Assembly (NCBI GenBank): GCA_017471085.1
Contig: JAFUWW010000018.1
Coordinates: 1-27,241 of the forward strand
Direction: 5' to 3'
From: Bacteroidales bacterium
GTDB lineage: Bacteria > Bacteroidota > Bacteroidia > Bacteroidales > UBA932
DNA: 27,241 bases
The stretch's first letter is position 1. Every line of letters begins with the position of its first letter. The notes under the pieces were generated by a model. It was not told the DNA's origin, made no database searches, and saw nothing but the letters and a program-made list of their open reading frames with translations. Of this stretch, positions 18,789-26,286 are shown one piece after another. The position numbers were made by a program, and so were the translations under genes.

Positions 18789-19591
18789 GAGAACAGCTTG
18801 CGAAAGAGAAGACGCAGTTTCCAGGCCAGCGACCAGCGGGAGGCTTTTCGGAAGGAACGCTGCAGCCGGCGGTATTCCACGGTCTGGAGAGGATCGCAGA
18901 AATACCTGGCATACAATCCCTTGTGCTTTTCCCAAAGCCGACGGCGGATTTCTTTGAGGGCCTCGTCGGTCACCCCCCGGTTGCGGGAACGCTTGCGGGT
19001 GCGGTAATAGAAGCAGACGGAAGGCAGTTGGAGCACTCCGGGCTCTCCCGGAACGTTTTCCAGCAGCGAAAGCCAGAAATCCCAGTCCTCGTAGCCCGTC
19101 TTGAATGCCGGGTCGAAGGCGGCGGCATCGGCCTTCCGGAAGAAACAGCTGATGTAGAGACAGTTGCTGGCCAGCATGGTTTCCATGGAGAAAGGCGGCA
19201 GGTCCCAGGTGGTCTCCGCCCCGAAACGCTCCCCCTTCCCATAAACCACCGAAAGGGCCGCGTCCGCCTCCAGCGCAGCGACGGCATCGGCCATATAATG
19301 GGGGGCGATGAGGTCGTCGGCATCCAGGAACAGGATGTACTTTCCTTCCGCCAGCTCCACGCCCCTGTTCCGGGCCGCGGCAACACCCATATTCTCCGAA
19401 AAGACCACGGGGACAAAGCGGGAATCGGCATCGCAGAAGGCATTCACCACATGCAGCGACCCGTCGGTGGATCCGTTTTCCACAATCAGGCATTCCCAGT
19501 CCGTAAATGTCTGGTTCATAACGCTTTTCAGCGTTTCTCCCAAATACTGCCCCAAGTTGTAGCTGGGGACGATGACACTGACCAAGCTCAT
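18785..19591 (-). CDS. Family 2 glycosyltransferase
   Basis: A 268-residue transferase with all GT2 marks: VPSYN (8-12), VENGSTDGS (37-45), the metal-binding FLDADD (89-93) and GYEDWDFWL (166-174), whose E-D pair normally includes the catalytic base. It probably adds one sugar to a lipid-linked glycan at the cytoplasmic face of the inner membrane. The linkage is not predictable. The C-terminus is rich in Arg and Lys and may be a membrane-surface contact. It overlaps both neighbours by 4 bp. Confidence 0.92.
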   Translation of the reverse strand: MSLVSVIVPSYNLGQYLGETLKSVMNQTFTDWECLIVENGSTDGSLHVVNAFCDADSRFVPVVFSENMGVAAARNRGVELAEGKYILFLDADDLIAPHYMADAVAALEADAALSVVYGKGERFGAETTWDLPPFSMETMLASNCLYISCFFRKADAAAFDPAFKTGYEDWDFWLSLLENVPGEPGVLQLPSVCFYYRTRKRSRNRGVTDEALKEIRRRLWEKHKGLYARYFCDPLQTVEYRRLQRSFRKASRWSLAWKLRLLFRKLFS

Positions 19592-20613
19592 AGCAAAGCC
19601 TCCTTGATAAAGTCCAGTGAAGAGTTTCTGAGCCCTTCCAGCGCCACATCGGCCTCTGAATAGCCGGGCTGCCCGTTTATAGGGTCTTTTCCGGGAGCCA
19701 CCATCCTGTTTTCCAGGCCGATGGCCGTGAGCAGGTTCCGGATGCGGTCATCGGCCCGGGTGCCTGTTTCCACATACAGGAAATCCTTATGGAAAAGCAC
19801 CGACAGGGCCACTCCGTGGAAGGAAGTGGTGACCACCCTGGCGGCATCCCGGAACAGCGCGACGAACTCCTGCGGTCCATAGCAGTTCCTGCCGGCCGAA
19901 TACGGCTCCCGGGCGATGGAGATCACCCGCTGGCCCATGCCTGCGGCAAGTTCTTTCACGCGGGGGTGGTCCACCGCCTCATAAGTGAGCACATAGGCCT
20001 GCCGTGACACCTTGATCCCGGAGGCCAGCCGCGCTACCACCTCTCGCCCGGCCAGAAGGACAGGATCCAGCGTGACGGAGGAAGGGATTCCCCAGGAGGA
20101 CAGCCTTTCCTGCAAAGAAGCTTCCCGGACGCCGATCCGGTGGAAATGCTGCATGTAACGCCGGTATAAGGCCGATTGAGAATCGTCCAGAGGAGCGGAG
20201 CCGTCGCTGGCGGCATAGGCGATATTGCGCGTATTCGCGAAGGACGGGTCCGCCGCAAAGAAAAACGGGTCCAGTCCCTTGCAAATCTTAGGGTTCCAGA
20301 TCTGGTCGCTGCCGAAAAACACCGCATCGAACGAGGTTCCCGCCGGCACCGGCGACAAATCCTGCTGAAAACGGCTGAAAGAGCAGTCCCTGCGGCGGGC
20401 GCCCCAGTAACGGACCGGGAGCCGGAAAAGGATGGAAGGCCGCTTCAGGTAATACGGCTTCAGGATCCGGTAAGGTTCGGTGAGATAACGGGGACGGTAA
20501 TCCACCACATGCACTTCATGTCCCAGGGAGGAAAGGACCTCCTTGAGACACCGGCACTGGAGCACCGCACCATAATTGCGGGCGGCATGGAATGTGACAA
20601 TGCCCACTTTCAT
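19588..20613 (-). CDS. Polysaccharide pyruvyl transferase family protein
   Basis: A 341-residue protein of the WcaK/CsaB-like family, which transfers pyruvate from phosphoenolpyruvate to sugars as a ketal. Recognisable parts are the N-terminal VTFHAARNYGAVLQ (6-19), FGSDQIWN (100-107), VREASL (161-166), TLDPVLL (180-186) and the C-terminal TTSFHG (261-266), the conserved active-site His region. Not every family member has been shown to add pyruvate. It overlaps the FrhB-like gene before it and the GT2 gene after it by 4 bp each, so all three are translationally coupled. Confidence 0.9.
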   Translation of the reverse strand: MKVGIVTFHAARNYGAVLQCRCLKEVLSSLGHEVHVVDYRPRYLTEPYRILKPYYLKRPSILFRLPVRYWGARRRDCSFSRFQQDLSPVPAGTSFDAVFFGSDQIWNPKICKGLDPFFFAADPSFANTRNIAYAASDGSAPLDDSQSALYRRYMQHFHRIGVREASLQERLSSWGIPSSVTLDPVLLAGREVVARLASGIKVSRQAYVLTYEAVDHPRVKELAAGMGQRVISIAREPYSAGRNCYGPQEFVALFRDAARVVTTSFHGVALSVLFHKDFLYVETGTRADDRIRNLLTAIGLENRMVAPGKDPINGQPGYSEADVALEGLRNSSLDFIKEALL

Positions 20614-21725
20614 TTCCGGAACCGTTTCTTGACCTGCCAGACCAGGTTTTCCAATTTGTAGTTCAGTGAGTTGCTGCCATAGTGCGCCTGCACGTAGGCG
20701 AACCCTCTGCGAAGATAATCATTTTCGAACGATTTTGCATAACGGCCCGGCTTGGTGGGACGCACCATGTTCCGCTGAATCACCTGCTGGAGAGGAATGT
20801 TCTTCCGTTCACATGCCTGGGGAAAAACGGCCGTGAAAGCCTTGCCCGCCTCGGTATTCGCCAGCAGGAGCGAACAGCCGCGGTTGTCATCGGCAAAACC
20901 CGGCAGTACCTTTTCCACGCCCCAGCAGTCGGCCATCGTGATGTCCGAGGGCCTGGACAGGGAGGCGAAAGGACAGACGCTGCAAGACGGGCGCAGCATC
21001 AGATGCCGGTAGAACAGGAATGTATACTCCTCCCTCACTTCGCGCTCTTCCCCGAACAGGAGCACCTCTTTGTGCTCGTGCCACCCCAGGGACGGGTCAC
21101 GGAAAAGGGCTCCGGTCAAATGCCGCCCCCGCGATGCCCAAGGCAGGTAATCGCGCCATACATGAGGTGCCGGGACACCGTGACAGACGATATCGGCCAG
21201 TATCAGCCGCTCCCGGAAAGCGGCGCACAGCGAGCCGATGCCGGCACACTGGCAGGGCGTTCCGGTAAACAGGACTTTCTTCCCTGCCCGCAGGTCTTCC
21301 AAAACCTTCGAGGGGATGCCGTCCATGTCGCTCTGGACATATTTGGACAGGCGCAGCGGAGGCAGTTGCTCCAGGGTGGTCACCCTCCTGTGCCGGACCA
21401 CAAAGCCGGCATCCATGGCAGCGCCATATACGATGTATCCTTCCAGGACAGCCTTTTCCATCAGGGCAGACGCCAGGCCACCGCTCTGGCTTCCGTCCAG
21501 CAAAGCGGGAAAACGGATGGCTTCCGCTTCGATTTCCCCTCCGCCCTCCGCCGGAGAGAAGGCGCACACTTTCTCGCAGAGGCCGCAATCGACACAGCGG
21601 GAGGCATCGACGTGCGGATAGCGGAATCCCATGCCGTCAGCCTCCATCACGATTGCTTCGTGCGGACAGGCGGCGGCACAGGCGCCGCAGCCGGAACAGT
21701 CTTCTCTGCGGGCAAGCTGAATCAT
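20610..21725 (-). CDS. FrhB-like coenzyme F420 hydrogenase/dehydrogenase beta-subunit family iron-sulfur protein
   Basis: A 371-residue protein with an N-terminal two-cluster ferredoxin domain (C10, C13, C16, C20; C44, C47, C50, C54), then the FrhB-type domain with SQSGG (79-83), TGTPCQCAG (154-162) and a later cysteine set C248, C251 and C267 (SCSVC, DCWG). Proteins of this family occur in bacterial exopolysaccharide loci beside polysaccharide pyruvyl transferases, as here, although such hosts do not make F420. The real reaction is not known; a flavin-dependent redox change of a sugar or carrier is possible. It overlaps wzx by 4 bp. Confidence 0.9.
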   Translation of the reverse strand: MIQLARREDCSGCGACAAACPHEAIVMEADGMGFRYPHVDASRCVDCGLCEKVCAFSPAEGGGEIEAEAIRFPALLDGSQSGGLASALMEKAVLEGYIVYGAAMDAGFVVRHRRVTTLEQLPPLRLSKYVQSDMDGIPSKVLEDLRAGKKVLFTGTPCQCAGIGSLCAAFRERLILADIVCHGVPAPHVWRDYLPWASRGRHLTGALFRDPSLGWHEHKEVLLFGEEREVREEYTFLFYRHLMLRPSCSVCPFASLSRPSDITMADCWGVEKVLPGFADDNRGCSLLLANTEAGKAFTAVFPQACERKNIPLQQVIQRNMVRPTKPGRYAKSFENDYLRRGFAYVQAHYGSNSLNYKLENLVWQVKKRFRK

Positions 21726-23200
21726 CGCTTCAACAGTTTAGCTATGAGTTGTTTCCGCTCTTCGGAAGAGAGTCCCTGCATAAGTATGGTGAGAGCTGTG
21801 AAGAGCAGGGACAGAAACGCGTGCAGGAGGAAGCCCCACCACGTTTCCAGGGGAATGAGGCGGGAGAGGAAAAGGCCCATGCACATAGACAGGACCACCA
21901 CAAGCAGCTCGTTCAGGAAGACCTCTTTCACGAAACGCCCCACGGGAAGGCCGATCATCCGGCGGAGCATATAAAGCCGGGCGCAGAGACAGACAAAGGC
22001 CACGCAGATCGCCACCCAGTAGATGCTCTGGGCCGGCGCACCCAGCTTCAGGCATAGCCAGGCCAGAGGTACATTAAGCAGTTGGAGCCCGCCCACCACG
22101 ATCTGATAGTCCCGGATATCGCCGGTGGCCAGCATCGCCGTGACCATCGTATAGGACACCGATTCCAGCAGGAGGTACATCAGGATCAGGCGGATGAACA
22201 GCACGGCATCCGGCGGAACGGCATCGGCCCCCAGCCACAGGTTCACCAGGAACGGTGCATTGTAGAACAGCGGACAGATGACCAGAATCAGCAGATACAC
22301 GCTCATCCGGGAGCCCTTGAACACCAGGTTGAACATATGCGTATGCTCCCCGGCCGCAAAGGACTTGGTAATCTGGGGGTTGATGGCGGTGGTGAAGCTG
22401 GTGACGAATTTCTGGACCGTCCCGTTCACCTGCGAAGCAATCAGCCACGAGGCATTAGCCAGCGGGCCGAAGAACAGGTTCAGCAACTGGTTGCCGCCCT
22501 GATCCCGGAGGATGCCGGAACCGGAGCCAATAAAATTCCATCCTGCAAACGAAAACATCTGGCCGAACAGGCCTTTATCCAGTTTCCAGAGATACCGGGC
22601 TTCCGGGAAATTCCGCCGGCAGAAAAAGCCGTATGCCAGACGGGTGAGCAGGCTCACCAGGGCCAGCAGGGCGGCATATAGCACCAGTTTGTCGACGGAA
22701 GAACGGGCGATGCAGAAAGCGACGGCCAGTTTTCCCACCCCCTCGAAAATGCTGATATAGGCAAAGGCGTCCATCCGCTCCCGGGCGATGATATCCGCAT
22801 TGTACGGCACGCTGACCAGCTGGATCACCAGGGAAACCAGCGAGAACTGGAACACCCAGCGGGCCGCCTCCAGCCGCTCCGGAGGCAGGACCATCTTGTG
22901 ATGGATCCACCAAAGGCCGATGGGCTCCGCCAGCAGCACGACGATGGCGCTCAGCACCAACTCGATGGAAACCGCCGTGGAAAAAACCGTCCGGAGCCTG
23001 TCCGCACTGTTTTCTTTCCCCAGTTCGAAAGTAATGAAACGGCTGATGGCGGCCGACATGGAACCGGTGAGAACCGTAAACAGGCTCACGACACCGGCCA
23101 CGGCCCCGTAGATGCCGAACTCCTCCTGGCCGAGGGCCCGTACCACCACGCGGGACGTAATGAGCCCCACGACCATGAGCAGGAGCATACGGAAATACAA
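21722..23200 (-). CDS. wzx: Oligosaccharide flippase, Wzx/PST type (true start probably upstream at 23260)
   Basis: A polytopic membrane protein with about 12 to 14 hydrophobic segments that flips lipid-linked glycan to the periplasm. Motifs VGLITSRVVVRALGQEEFGIYG and RFITFELGK near the N-terminus are typical of Bacteroidota PST flippases. The given end is the first recognised start codon (TTG, 23200), but it cuts a conserved N-terminus: the open frame upstream encodes SESSRRIAKNTVLLYFRML, the usual family beginning. No ATG, GTG or TTG occurs before the stop at 23278. The CTG at 23260, which overlaps the glnS stop and would give MSSTNNISESSRR, or the ATA at 23242, are candidates. Length would then be about 512 residues. 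It heads the surface-glycan module. Confidence 0.88.
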   Translation of the reverse strand: MYFRMLLLMVVGLITSRVVVRALGQEEFGIYGAVAGVVSLFTVLTGSMSAAISRFITFELGKENSADRLRTVFSTAVSIELVLSAIVVLLAEPIGLWWIHHKMVLPPERLEAARWVFQFSLVSLVIQLVSVPYNADIIARERMDAFAYISIFEGVGKLAVAFCIARSSVDKLVLYAALLALVSLLTRLAYGFFCRRNFPEARYLWKLDKGLFGQMFSFAGWNFIGSGSGILRDQGGNQLLNLFFGPLANASWLIASQVNGTVQKFVTSFTTAINPQITKSFAAGEHTHMFNLVFKGSRMSVYLLILVICPLFYNAPFLVNLWLGADAVPPDAVLFIRLILMYLLLESVSYTMVTAMLATGDIRDYQIVVGGLQLLNVPLAWLCLKLGAPAQSIYWVAICVAFVCLCARLYMLRRMIGLPVGRFVKEVFLNELLVVVLSMCMGLFLSRLIPLETWWGFLLHAFLSLLFTALTILMQGLSSEERKQLIAKLLKR

Positions 23201-23252
23201 AAGGACCGTATTTTTTGCGATCCTTCTGCTGCTTTCCGATATGTTGTTCGTG

Positions 23253-24902
23253 CTACTCAGGTTTGTAACTGTCTTTCAGGGCTGTGGTCTTGTTGAAGAC
23301 GGCCAGCTCCGGAGTGGAGTCTTTGTCTTTCACGTAGTAGCCGGTGCGTTCGAACTGTACGGCGATGCCGGAGGCATCTTCCAGGAGGGCAGGTTCCGCA
23401 TAGCCTTTCCCTATGACCAGGGATTCCGGATTCAGGAAGTCTTTGTAATCCTTGTCTTCCGGGACCTGGGACATGTCGGCGAGCGTGAAGAGGCGGTCGT
23501 AGTTCCTGAGTTCCAGCTGTCTGGCGTGCCCGACGCTCACCCAGTGGATGGTGCCCTTCACCGAACGCCATTCGCCCGTCACGGGATGGGTCTGAGGATC
23601 GTAGGTGCACTTGAGTTCCACGATTTCGCCGTTATCGTCCTTGATCACCTCGTTGCACTTGATGATGTAGGTGTACTTGAGACGGACTTCGCCGTCCGGC
23701 TTGAGGCGGAAGAATTTCTTGGGGGCGTCCTCCATGAAATCGGCACGGTCGATGTAGAGGGTGCGGGAGAACGGGACCTTGCGGGAGGCGCCTTCCGGAT
23801 CGGCCGGGTTCAGCGGGCAGTCAAACCATTCCACCTTCCCTTCCGGATAGTTCTCCAGGGTCACTTTCACAGGGTCCTGCACCACCATGTAACGGTTGCT
23901 GCGGGCGTTGAGGTCCTGGCGGACACACCATTCCAGCAGCTGGATGTCCATGAGCTGGTCGCGCTTGCTCACGCCGATCTTGTCGCAGAACATGCGCAGC
24001 GCCTCGGCCGTGTAACCGCGGCGGCGGACACCGCAGAGGGTGGGCATGCGGGGATCGTCCCAGCCGCTCACCAGGCCCTTCTGCACCAGTTCCAGCAGCT
24101 TGCGCTTGCTCATGAGCGTATAGGTGAGGTTCAGGCGGGCGAACTCGTACTGATGGGACGGCCAGATGCCCAGGGTCTGGATGAACCAGTCGTACAGAGG
24201 GCGGTGGACGTCGAATTCCAGGGTGCAGATGGAGTGGGTGATGTGCTCGATGGAGTCGCACTGGCCGTGGGTGTAGTCGTACATCGGGTAGATGCACCAC
24301 TTGTCGCCGGTACGGTGATGATGGGCGAATTTGATGCGGTACAGGAGCGGATCGCGGAACATCATGTTGGGATGGGCCATGTCGATCTTGGCGCGGAGCA
24401 CTTTCTCCCCTTCCGCGTATTTTCCGGCCTTCATTTCACGGAAGAGTTTCAGATTTTCCTCCGGGGTGCGGTCCCGCCAGGGGCTGGGGGTGCCCGGCTT
24501 GTCCACGGTGCCACGGTTCAGGCGGATTTCTTCCTGGGTCTGGTCATCCACATAGGCCAGGCCTCTTTTGATGAGGTCTTCGGCCCATTCATAAAGCTGG
24601 TCGAAATAATCCGAGGCATACAGTTCCTTGTCCCACTGGAAGCCCAGCCACTTGATGTCTTCCTTGATGGAATCTACATATTCGGTGTCTTCCTTGGTGG
24701 GGTTGGTGTCGTCATACCGCAGATTGGTTTTTCCGCCATATTTCTGAGCCAGGCCGAAATTGAGGCAGATGCTCTTGGCGTGCCCCAGATGCAGGTATCC
24801 GTTGGGTTCCGGAGGGAAACGGGTCATGACGGAGTCCACCTTGCCTTCGGCCAGGTCTTTTTCGATGATCTCTTCGAGGAAATTGAGTTTTCTTTCTTCC
24901 AT
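23253..24902 (-). CDS. glnS: Glutaminyl-tRNA synthetase
   Basis: Charges tRNA-Gln with glutamine. The 549-residue class I enzyme has PPEPNGYLHLGHAKS, with the HIGH-type motif HLGH at 38-41; MSKR at 264-267, the KMSKS-type loop; the family block YPMYDYTHGQCDSIEH at about 206-220; and a normal C-terminal beta-barrel anticodon domain. Length agrees with E. coli GlnS (about 554). It is transcribed from its own promoter at the divergent region with spt, and its last codons overlap the likely start of the flippase gene, so it probably leads the polysaccharide transcript. A glnS gene implies direct charging of tRNA-Gln in this organism. Confidence 0.98.
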   Translation of the reverse strand: MEERKLNFLEEIIEKDLAEGKVDSVMTRFPPEPNGYLHLGHAKSICLNFGLAQKYGGKTNLRYDDTNPTKEDTEYVDSIKEDIKWLGFQWDKELYASDYFDQLYEWAEDLIKRGLAYVDDQTQEEIRLNRGTVDKPGTPSPWRDRTPEENLKLFREMKAGKYAEGEKVLRAKIDMAHPNMMFRDPLLYRIKFAHHHRTGDKWCIYPMYDYTHGQCDSIEHITHSICTLEFDVHRPLYDWFIQTLGIWPSHQYEFARLNLTYTLMSKRKLLELVQKGLVSGWDDPRMPTLCGVRRRGYTAEALRMFCDKIGVSKRDQLMDIQLLEWCVRQDLNARSNRYMVVQDPVKVTLENYPEGKVEWFDCPLNPADPEGASRKVPFSRTLYIDRADFMEDAPKKFFRLKPDGEVRLKYTYIIKCNEVIKDDNGEIVELKCTYDPQTHPVTGEWRSVKGTIHWVSVGHARQLELRNYDRLFTLADMSQVPEDKDYKDFLNPESLVIGKGYAEPALLEDASGIAVQFERTGYYVKDKDSTPELAVFNKTTALKDSYKPE

Positions 24903-24931
24903 AGTAATGTATTGCAGGCGCTAAAAGTTTT

Positions 24932-24939
24932 CAAAGGTA
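24932..24939 (-). promoter_or_regulatory. -7 element of the glnS promoter
   Basis: TACCTTTG on the minus strand matches TAnnTTTG, 29 bp before the ATG. No clear TTTG lies 19-21 bp upstream, so the -33 half is weak. Confidence 0.5.
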
Positions 24940-24982
24940 CGAATTTTTCGGCAGAAATATTAAGATAAAAAAATATTTTTAG

Positions 24983-24990
24983 TAATTTTG
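24983..24990 (+). promoter_or_regulatory. -7 element of the spt promoter
   Basis: TAATTTTG matches TAnnTTTG, in a very AT-rich stretch (about 24955-24990) unlike the rest of the window. The ATG follows 42 bp later. No clear -33 element is seen; the A/T-rich tract may act as an UP-type element. Confidence 0.5.
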
Positions 24991-25032
24991 CAGGTTGAAT
25001 ACAAATGCGAACAGTACTAAAACCTATTAAGA

Positions 25033-26223
25033 ATGGGACTTTTACACGCCAGACTGGCAAAATATGACTTGCCGCAGAAGATGATGGAAAAGGGAATCTA
25101 CCCTTATTTCCGTCAAATAACAAGTAAGCAAGGGACGGAAGTTACCATGGACGGACAGAAGATCCTCATGTTCGGTTCCAACGCTTACACCGGACTTACC
25201 GGAGACGAGCGAGTCATCAAAGCAGGCATCACCGCCATGGAAAAATACGGTTCCGGCTGTGCCGGTTCCCGTTTCCTCAACGGCACGCTGGATATCCACG
25301 TGCAGCTGGAAAAAGAACTGGCCGAGTTTGTCGGAAAGGATGAAGCCCTCTGCTTCTCCACCGGATTCACCGTGAACAGCGGCGTCATCCCCCAGCTTCT
25401 CACCAAGGACGATTTCATCATCTGCGACGAACGCGACCACGCCTCCATCGTGGACGGCCGCCGGCTGTCCTTCGCCAAGGGCCTGCACTATAAGCACAAC
25501 GACATGAAGGACCTGGAGCGCTGCCTCCGCCGCTGCCCCAAGAACGCCGTAAAACTGATTGTGGTGGACGGGGTCTTCTCCATGGAGGGAGACCTGGCCA
25601 AACTGCCAGAGATCGTCGAACTCAAGCACAAGTACGAGAATGTGGTGATCATGGTGGACGAAGCCCACGGCATCGGCGTTTTCGGTGAGCAGGGCCGCGG
25701 CGTCTGCAACCACTTCCACCTGACGGACGAAATCGACCTGATCATGGGCACCTTCTCCAAGAGCCTGGCCGCCATCGGCGGATTCATCGCCGCAGACAAG
25801 GTGATCATCAACTATCTGCGTCACACCGCCCGCACCTATATCTTCCAGGCTTCGGACACGCCCGCCGCAACGGCATCGGCCCTGGAGGCACTGCATATCA
25901 TCCAGGCAGAGCCCAAGCGCATCACCAAGCTCTGGGATGTCACCAATTACGCGCTCCGCAAGTTCCGCGAAGCCGGTTTCGAGATCGGCGAGACGGAGAG
26001 CCCCATCATCCCGCTGTACGTGCGTGACCTGGAAAAGACCTTCATCGTCACCAAGCGTGCCTTCGACGAGGGCGTTTTCATCAACTCGGTGATTCCGCCG
26101 GCATGCGCCCCGCAGGACACCCTGATCCGGTTCTCCCTGATGGCCACCCACACCCGCAAACAGGTGGACAAGGCCGTGGAGGCCCTGACCAAAGTCTTCA
26201 AGGAAGAAGGAATCATCAAATAG
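25033..26223 (+). CDS. spt: Serine palmitoyltransferase
   Basis: A PLP-dependent alpha-oxoamine synthase that condenses serine with an acyl-CoA to give 3-ketosphinganine, the first step of sphingolipid synthesis, in the cytoplasm or at the inner membrane. The 396-residue protein is very like the Bacteroides enzyme throughout (GLLHARLAKYDLPQK at the start, FGSNAYTGLTGDERVI at 47-62, FSTGFTVNSGV at 108-118). The internal aldimine Lys is K243 in GTFSKS, D209 and H212 lie in VDEAHG, and H136 (RDHAS) stacks on PLP. The close match to Bacteroides SPT over KBL or BioF favours this call. It has its own promoter and a strong terminator, so it is monocistronic. Confidence 0.95.
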   Translation: MGLLHARLAKYDLPQKMMEKGIYPYFRQITSKQGTEVTMDGQKILMFGSNAYTGLTGDERVIKAGITAMEKYGSGCAGSRFLNGTLDIHVQLEKELAEFVGKDEALCFSTGFTVNSGVIPQLLTKDDFIICDERDHASIVDGRRLSFAKGLHYKHNDMKDLERCLRRCPKNAVKLIVVDGVFSMEGDLAKLPEIVELKHKYENVVIMVDEAHGIGVFGEQGRGVCNHFHLTDEIDLIMGTFSKSLAAIGGFIAADKVIINYLRHTARTYIFQASDTPAATASALEALHIIQAEPKRITKLWDVTNYALRKFREAGFEIGETESPIIPLYVRDLEKTFIVTKRAFDEGVFINSVIPPACAPQDTLIRFSLMATHTRKQVDKAVEALTKVFKEEGIIK

Positions 26224-26245
26224 CATTCGCTATTTCTATACATTT

Positions 26246-26284
26246 TATACGGATTTTCCCCGGAAAGTCCGTATATTTGTTTTT
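26246..26284 (+). terminator. Intrinsic terminator after spt
   Basis: TATACGGATTTTCC (26246-26259) pairs with GGAAAGTCCGTATA (26262-26275) over 14 bp, allowing one T-G wobble; the apical pairs probably open to a CCCC-type loop. The T-rich tail TTTGTTTTT (26276-26284) follows at once. It lies 22 bp after the spt stop. Confidence 0.85.
26272..26279 (+). promoter_or_regulatory. Possible -7 element of the porin promoter inside the spt terminator
   Basis: TATATTTG matches TAnnTTTG but overlaps the last bases of the terminator stem and its T-tract. The ATG of the porin gene is only 7 bp further, which would give an almost leaderless transcript, and no -33 TTTG is seen 18-21 bp upstream. A porin promoter has to lie close by if termination is efficient, but the match may be chance. 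Confidence 0.3.
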
Positions 26285-26286
26285 AT

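Noticed and set aside
18789..19649. Upstream in-frame extension of the last GT2 gene to 581 codons
   Set aside because: The added part is the out-of-frame translation of the neighbouring GT2 gene; the ATG at 18788 gives a complete GT2 N-terminus and a 4-bp overlap.
23112..24968. 618-codon open frame on the plus strand
   Set aside because: Antisense to glnS and the start of the flippase, with the same shadow-type composition; glnS is unmistakable on the other strand.
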